A stretch of 64,000 nt of DNA, from assembly GCF_023159225.1 (NCBI RefSeq), contig NC_063175.1, positions 1,742,755-1,806,754 on the forward strand. The letters run 5' to 3'. Below, one piece after another: positions 57,998 through 64,000 of the stretch; the first letter of the stretch is position 1, and each line of letters opens with the position of its first letter. Source of the stretch: Perognathus longimembris pacificus. Lineage: Eukaryota; Chordata; Mammalia; Rodentia; Heteromyidae. A model generated the notes under the pieces. The model saw only the letters and a program-made list of their open reading frames with translations. It did not search any database and was not told where the DNA came from. Made by a program: the position numbers and the translations under genes.

Positions 57998-59489
57998 TTT
58001 TGTTTATTTATTTATTTTATTGTCAAAGTAATGTACAGAGGGGTTATAGTTACATACATAAGGCAGTGAGTTCATTTCGTATCAAACTTGTTGCCTCCTC
58101 CTTTTTTTCTTCCCCCTTCCCCCTTCCCTGGTTCCTTCACTCCCCTCCCCTGAGATCTACAGTTGGTTTACAGCATATTGTCTTGTAAGTATTGCTGTTG
58201 CATTGATTGGGCTTTTACCCTCCATCTCTCCATTTTGGTGTTCCCCTCCCCTAGTTCTGATAAACATATACATAATACCCAGTGTAACAAAGTTAGAGTG
58301 ACAATAAGGGTAAAACATGGGAAAGAAAGACAAAAGGAAAAGGCATAATTTCATAGGATACATTGGGAATAACAACATCAAAGATAAACCACTATTTACA
58401 TTGTAGTTTATTTCACTTAGGACCATTTTACATGATCATATATACATTGCTATGAGCTATTGTGCTCATCAGCAAGGACTTTCCTAGACAAGTACTAATT
58501 GTTTCCAATGAAGGAAACCATAGAGTTTATGTTTCTTTGGGTCTGGCTCACTTCACTTAGTATGCCTTTTTTCCCCAAGCCTTTTCATTTCCTCACAAAT
58601 GGGGTTAAGTCATTCCTTCTAATAGAACCATAGAATTCCATTATGTATATGTACCACATTTCCTTGATCCATTCATCTACTAAGGGGCATCTGGGTTGCT
58701 TCCATATTGTAGTGATGGTAAATTGTCCTGTGACAAACATATTTGTGCCAGTAGCTTTAGTGTGATTTTGCTTGTAATCCTTTGGGTAAATGCCCAAAAG
58801 TAGGGTTGCTGGGTCATAGAGAGCTCTATGTTTAGCCTTTTGAGGAACCTCTACACTGCTTTCTAAAGTGGTTGAACAAGTGTACACTTCCATCAACAGT
58901 GTAGTAGGGTTCCTTTTTAGCCACATCCCTGCCAGCATCTATTGTTGTTAGTTTTCTGGATAATGGCCATTTTTACGGGGAGGTATAATCTCAATGTTGT
59001 TTTGATTTACATTTCTCTTATGGCCAGTGATGCTGATCACTTCTTCATATGCCTTTTGGCCATTCTGATTTCCTTTTCAGAGAAGTCTCTCTTTAAGTCC
59101 CATTTATTGAGAGGGCAGTTGTTTCTTTGAGGATTTGTTTTTGGGGAACTTAATTTTTTGAGTTCTAAGTATATTTTAGATATGAAGCACTTGTCGGTTG
59201 TATGGCCAGGAAAGATCTTCTCCCAGTCTGAGGGGCTTTCCACTTATCTTGTTAGTTATATCATTTGCTGTGCAAAAGCTCTGTAGCTTGATGCAATCCC
59301 ATTTGTCCAACCTTTCTTTGATTTGCTGTGTTTATGAGCCTTTGTTAAGAAAATTTCACCTTGTGCAAAGGAACCCTAGTGTTTCTCTTATTCCTTTCTT
59401 CAATATTTTCAGGGTACCTTCTTTTATCTTGAGGTCTTTGATCCATTTGGAATTGATTCTGATGCAGGGTGATATATAAGAATCTTTTC
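57998..59489 (-). mobile_element. 5'-truncated L1 (3' UTR and ORF2 C-terminus), older
   Basis: 3' UTR from an (ATTT)-rich tail at 57998 (ATGTACAGAGGGGTTATAG, pyrimidine tract 58095-58150), then ORF2 C-terminal coding on the minus strand: 58938-58585 contains YDPATLLLGIYPKDYKQNHT and DEWIKEMWYIYIMEFYGSI, and 59243-59037 contains [13 protein letters not shown]. Cysteines of the knuckle are not in a single open frame. The element fades at the ID SINE at 59491. Confidence 0.85.
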
Positions 59490-59490
59490 T

Positions 59491-59700
59491 AGTTTTTTTT
59501 TTTTTTTTTTGCCATTCCTGGGGCTTGAACTCAGGGCCCTAGTACTGTCCCTGGCTTCTTTTTTCACAAGGCTAGCACTCTGCCACTTGAGCCATAGCAC
59601 CACTTCTGGCTATTTCTATATGTGTGGTGTTGAGGAATCAAACACAGGGCTTCATGTATGTGAGACAAGCACTCTACCACTAGGCCATATTCTCAGCCCC
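59491..59700 (-). mobile_element. Dimeric ID SINE
   Basis: T-run 59493-59509, complete dimer to CATATTCTCAGCCCC. Inserted at the edge of the older L1. Confidence 0.92.
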
Positions 59701-59764
59701 TGCCAGTTATTTTTTAAAGATAGATTTCAAGAATGTTTTTGCCTATGATAACCTCCAAGTGAGA

Positions 59765-59826
59765 TATTTATGCTGTCAACCTTCTGAGTATCTAGGATGA
59801 CTGTCATGAGCTACCAGATCCTGGCT
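59765..59826 (-). mobile_element. B1-ID SINE end fragment
   Basis: CAACCTTCTGAGTATCTAGG, TGACTGTCATGAGCTACCAG and ATCCTGGC match the B1 5' end of the chimeric SINE on the minus strand. The rest is missing. Confidence 0.5.
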
Positions 59827-59830
59827 TCTG

Positions 59831-59942
59831 TTCCTCCTCCTCCTCCTCCTCCTCCTCCTCCTCCTCCTCCTCCTCCTCCTCCTCCTCCTCCTCCTCCTCC
59901 TCCTCCTCCTCCTCCTCCTCTCCTCCTCCTCCTCCTCCTCCT
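59831..59942. repeat. (TCC)n / (GGA)n trinucleotide tract, about 112 bp
   Basis: About 37 TCC units with one missing base near 59920. The minus-strand poly-Arg open frame over it is an artefact. Polypurine-polypyrimidine mirror character allows triplex (H-DNA) structure. Confidence 0.97.
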
Positions 59943-61607
59943 TTCGTTGTCTAATTAATGTTTTCAACCTTCGTCTAGATGAGGAAAATGACATGTTTTT
60001 GGAGAAACTTGAGGGAGAGCAAGGCTTTTACATTTACACAGTAAAATCAGTAGCAAACATGGTAATCGTGAGATGATTTTGGTTTTCACTTCTCGTTGTC
60101 ACCTTTGCCCCTACTCCAGAACATAAAGGAAATGTCCTGGCAAAGCGAAGTCACTTGGACAGGAAGCATAGGAACATCAGTGCTAGAGAGACCATGTGAC
60201 CAAGGCCTCCCCCCATTCCATGAGAACTGGTGGGTAAAAGAGAAAAATGTCCCATTTGTACATAGATATACTTGTGCATATGTACACACACATACAAACA
60301 TAAAGAAGATTTATGTCTGAATACTGACTTTCTATCACAAGAAATATATCTTAAAGCCCAGTTCAGCCTCTCAGAAAAACAAGCTAGTTTTAGGTAACAT
60401 TTTCTTCTCAATAGTTCCCTTCCAAGTCTATGAAACTGTGCAGATATCACTGCTAGAATCTGCTTTACTGATAACAGAACATCCTTTTCTTGAAATTAGA
60501 AAGTGGTCACTGAACTAAACTGGCAGTTCATTCTCTTGTCATTTTGTTTCCTGAGTGCCCTTGGAGTTTTCCTGACATAAACACCATTCATTCCTCTATA
60601 CTTTGACTTCTGCCATTGATACAGAATTGAGAAGGCTAAGTGGATTGGCTGAGCTGTGCATTGGATGACCCCCTAATTCCACTCAGAGAAACTAATAGAA
60701 ATCTCAGAATTCTACTTTATGACCACTTATGTCCTTGGACATGGGACTTGTTACTTCTAATCCAATTGCTAACTTCCCACAGCCATAAACTTTCTAAACA
60801 CGAATGAATTTAAAAACATTGCCAAAAATCATCTTTCCCTCTGTTAATTCAGTATATCTAGTGAGAACATCTGGAGTGTACACGGATGCATGTTGAAAAA
60901 GATCTTTCTTCACTGCATAGAATGTGTGAGACTGTAGCCTTTGGTATTTATTGAACCTGCAGTGTTCCTTGAGAAAAGCTAATTTAGTCTTTCCCTATGC
61001 AAGAAATATTTGTTTCCCATTTGCACACAGGGACATTCAGAGCCACTAGAAAAGGGATAAAACCCTTCTCCTGGGGTCAGGTCTTGTCCTTGTCATGGTT
61101 CATGACTGGGTAGAGTTAGACTATCAAGGGGAGGCCCTCACTCATGGCACCCAGGTACCTTTTGCAGTGATCCTGCAAGGTTGCTTGAAATCTTCGTGTC
61201 TTAATGCCAACCTCTTTATCCCAGGGAAGACAATGACCTCTCAAATGAATATATATCTTTCTAATTATCTGCTGATAGTCTCTCATGGCAGGCTACTCAG
61301 TTCGCAGGAATAAAATCTGATGATCAAAAATACCTCAAAGCTCAATTTCCCTGGGACTTTACCCAATGGCTAGCAAAAATTACCTTGATATTCTTAAGTC
61401 TTTGAGGTTTACATCTTGTGCTAAAAGATTATTTGAGATTTATTTGAATCAAATAAGACTGTATTGGAACAGGCAGAACTAAAATAATGTATCTGTGATA
61501 TATTTCCTGTGTAAAATTTATTTTAGCTAAATTGACATCAAGGTTAAATCTAGCAGCTCACAAATTAGGGTTACACCAATTTTAACTGATATTATGCTAA
61601 GGTTTTT
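59943..61607. other. Unique DNA
   Basis: No exon or repeat recognised. Confidence 0.5.
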
Positions 61608-61620
61608 CAGGGAGATTTTT

Positions 61621-61831
61621 AAAAAATTGATTTATTTGTTGTCAAGGTGATGTACAGAGGGGTTACAGTTTCATATGTAAGGCAGTGAGTACATTTCACA
61701 TTAAACTTGTTGCCTCCTCCCTCATTTTTCTCCCCCCGCCACTTCCCCAACAATCCAGATGCCCCTCAGTAGATGAATGGATCAAGAAAATGTGGTACAT
61801 ATACAAAATGGAATTATACGCCTCTATCAGG
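61621..61831. mobile_element. Twin-primed (5'-inverted) short L1
   Basis: 61621-61750 is an L1 3' UTR on the minus strand (ATGTACAGAGGGGTTACAG). It switches at about 61750 to plus-strand ORF2 C-terminal sequence (CAGATGCCCCTCAGTAGATG, AAAATGTGGTACATATACAA) up to 61830. TCAGGGAGATTTTTA (from 61608) and TCAGGGAGACTTTTTA (from 61828) form the TSD. This is the structure left by twin priming. Confidence 0.85.
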
Positions 61832-61841
61832 GAGACTTTTT

Positions 61842-62286
61842 AACCAATAAGGTTAATACTCTTGGTCATCTAAGTCAATTTTCAAAATTAATTCTCTCCA
61901 AGACATTTTTAATTGCTACTTCTATGCCAAAGGCTACTATATATTTCATTTTGATTTTGTGGTTAATACAATAAATGTGCATAACACTCTTAGCTTAAAA
62001 AGTTACATCAACTAGATTTTTTTGAAATGCACATGAATTAGATTTGACTCAAAATGGGTGTTGTTTTATCTTTTGTCATAGTTTTAGTATTAATTATTTA
62101 ACTTACCTAATTTTTAGAGAGCATAAAACCCATTAGGGATTGTAATGTAAAAACTTTGTAAGCAAATGCGAGTTATGTGATAATCACCAAACAGCTTGGT
62201 GTCTATGTACTTAAATGTAAGATTATTTGGGAATTTTGAAACATACTCCTACCATAAGTTCTTCTTCATGTAAACCATCGTTTAGT
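61842..62286. other. Unique DNA
   Basis: Nothing recognised. Confidence 0.5.
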
Positions 62287-62296
62287 AAAACTTTGG

Positions 62297-62521
62297 GGGG
62301 CTGGGGATATGGCCTAGTGGCAAGAGTGCTTGCTTCGTATACATGAGGCCCTGGGTTCGATTCCCCAGCACCACATATACAGAAAATGGCCAGAAGTGGT
62401 GCTGTGGCTCAAGTGGCAGAGTGCTAGCCTTGAGCAAGAAGAAGCCAGGGACAGTGCTCAGGCCCTGAGTCCAAGCCCCAGGACTGGCCAAAAAAACCCC
62501 AAAAAAACAAAAAAACAAAAA
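62297..62521 (+). mobile_element. Dimeric ID SINE
   Basis: Complete dimer with B box GGTTCGATTCC (62354-62364) and an A-rich tail with C interruptions. AAAACTT at 62287-62293 and 62518-62524 may be the TSD. Confidence 0.93.
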
Positions 62522-62524
62522 ACT

Positions 62525-63149
62525 TAGGAAGAATTTGCCAAGATAATTGACAAACTGCTGTGTATAAGCAGACGGTAATTCACACTGTTTAAGACCTCAT
62601 GGGAAATTAAGACATTTAGCTATGGATCAGGCAAAGAAAGAAGCATCAACAAATTCTTAAGGACAGGTAACATGCAGAACAACTTGTCTTGAGCAGTGAA
62701 ATAATTTACAGAGTCTAAATTTCTTCATGGTCTTCCAACTTTATGAATCCAAGGAGACCAAGTAAAATCACATATAACCTGTAGAATAAGAGGCATCAAA
62801 CTCTGAGGATGCCAATTCATGGAAACATGGGAAGAAATGCACATCAGAAGATCATTGGCACCCTGGAGCCAATCCCTGGATCGGTGTTATGTGAGACTGT
62901 TCAGAAGAAGGCCTGGATCTGAGGGAAGGAACCTTCTCTGAAAGGGAAATAGAACAGATCAGACCAGAATCCTGGCTGGGTGGAGATGCAGATAAGACTT
63001 GGTAGGTAGCAGAGACGTGGTAAGGCTCAGGAAAGGGTCACTTTTTGGGAGATAAACCATTTAGAAGAGGGAGATTTTTTTTGCTTTTGCTTTACAGGCT
63101 TAATATTAAGTTATTAGAACTACATATTTTCCCTTCAAAACTGATGCCA
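62525..63149. other. Unique DNA
   Basis: Nothing recognised. Confidence 0.5.
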
Positions 63150-63570
63150 TTTAAATCAGGTTTTACTGAGATACAATGAATACAAAGGAAAATTTACTTT
63201 GATTGTATGCTTCAGTTTGACAAAAATGTATTCATTTAACCACCATCACAATGAAGGTGGGGAGTTTTCCTATCTTCTAAAAGTTCTCTTGTGCCGCTTT
63301 AGAGTCATGACCCTCACTGGATTGCTAGATCCATGGATCTCTTTTCTTACCTGTTTGCCTCTTTCAGGGAGAGTATCATAGAAATAGATCACAATGCATA
63401 ATGTGTTGGATGAGGACTTTTTCAGTTAGCATAGTGATTTTGAGATTTATACATGTTGTAGCATGTGTTTGCACTTTGCTTTAGTTAATAAAGAAATCAG
63501 TTTTGCTGATTATGACTAAATCACTGTATATAAAGTTTCTCAGTGTGGATATATGTTTTATGTAGATATG
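63150..63570 (-). mobile_element. Ancient L1M-type fragment
   Basis: TTTTACTGAGATACAATGAA, ACAAAAATGTATTCATTTAAC with CACCATCACAATGAAG, and TTCAGTTAGCATAGTGATTTTGA then CATGTTGTAGCATGTGTTTGC follow the order of the reverse complement of an L1M 3' UTR and ORF2 end. Heavily diverged; boundaries approximate. Confidence 0.5.
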
Positions 63571-63631
63571 TAGGTAGGAGTAATGAGTAATTTCGTGTGT
63601 TAACTTGGCTGGGCTACTGAATGCCCAGGTA

Positions 63632-63685
63632 TTTGGTCAAAAAGTATTTTTGGTCAAAAAAGTATTTTGGTCAAAAAAGTATTTT
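63632..63685. repeat. Three-copy 17-bp tandem repeat
   Basis: GGTCAAAAAAGTATTTT-like units start at 63635, 63652 and 63669. Confidence 0.93.
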
Positions 63686-63829
63686 GAATGTTTTCATGAG
63701 GGTATTTTGGGATGAAGTTGATATTTGAATCAGTTTTTCCATTTATAAGGAGCATAGGTGATTTGTATTGTGGTTTTAGTTTGCACTGAGTATCATTCTC
63801 ATTTATTTCCTTACCATTCATGTGTTCCT

Positions 63830-64000
63830 CTTTTTATGTGTATGCACTGGTGCTAGGGCTTCAACTCAGTGTTTCTCACTCTTGCTTGAATTTTATATTC
63901 AAGTGTCATACTTGATCACTTGAGCTATACCTCTGTTTCTGGCTATTTCTGGTTAATTAGAGATCAGAATCTCTAATTTGTCTTCTCATATTGGTTTTGA
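63830..64000 (-). mobile_element. B1-ID chimeric SINE, cut by window end
   Basis: TGTGTATGCACTGGTGCTAG tail side, then GGGCTTCAACTCAGTGTTTC, CTTGAGCTATACCTCTG and the start of the B1 part (TAATTAGAGATCAGAATCTC). It runs off the end of the window. Confidence 0.75.

Noticed and set aside
59776..59994. Arginine-rich protein frame
   Set aside because: It is the minus-strand translation of a (TCC)n microsatellite.

Overview
This window is mammalian genomic DNA, most likely from a rodent of the Geomyoidea (kangaroo rats, pocket mice, pocket gophers). The best clue is a dimeric ID-type SINE of about 200 bp. Its left half is a tRNA-Ala/BC1-like ID monomer with a clear B box, and its right half is a second ID-like monomer. 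It occurs more than ten times, together with B1-ID chimeric SINEs (B1-dID type) and several rodent-style L1 lineages. The taxon is an inference from repeat content, not a database result. I recognise no exon of a host protein-coding gene. The only host-derived coding sequence I can name is an intronless RPL26 copy (38655-39180, minus), a processed pseudogene. There are no bacterial features, CRISPR arrays, operons or true tRNA/rRNA genes.

Layout. 1-8084 is a nested stack. An old plus-strand L1 ends near 1640. Next to it sits a minus-strand L1 (1679-8070) bounded by a 14-nt target-site duplication (TSD). It has a deletion that joins ORF1 directly to the RT part of ORF2, and it carries a nested L1 3' end, a short polyadenylated cDNA-like piece and two ID SINEs. 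8085-16074 is mostly unique DNA with SINEs and one short L1 3' end. 16075-25240 is L1-rich: a 5'-truncated L1, then a nearly full-length L1 (16868-22545, plus) of a second lineage, then further L1 3' ends. 25241-27038 holds SINEs and unique DNA. 27054-33481 is a full-length minus-strand L1 of the second lineage. It has a perfect 15-nt TSD, a GC-rich 5' UTR and only three visible disabling lesions; its ORF1 carries an in-frame 42-bp (14-residue, two-heptad) duplication in the coiled coil. 33500-35266 is older L1. 35267-64000 is mostly unique intergenic or intronic-looking DNA scattered with SINEs, L1 3' ends (one twin-primed at 61621-61831), the RPL26 pseudogene, ancient L1/HAL1-like and L1M remnants, one possible solo LTR (about 45290-45850), and microsatellites including a 112-bp (TCC)n tract.

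How the parts relate. The elements form a retrotransposition ecology. L1 ORF2p (endonuclease plus reverse transcriptase) is the machinery expected to have mobilised the L1 copies, the ID and B1-dID SINEs and the RPL26 retrocopy; TSDs and A-rich tails in the sequence support this. I did not find a convincing undescribed biological system. The most noteworthy items are the near-intact L1 with its coiled-coil expansion, the ORF1-ORF2 deletion fusion, the private 3' segment of the plus-strand L1, the youngest ID subfamily, and the CA-rich tails beside several B1-dID copies.
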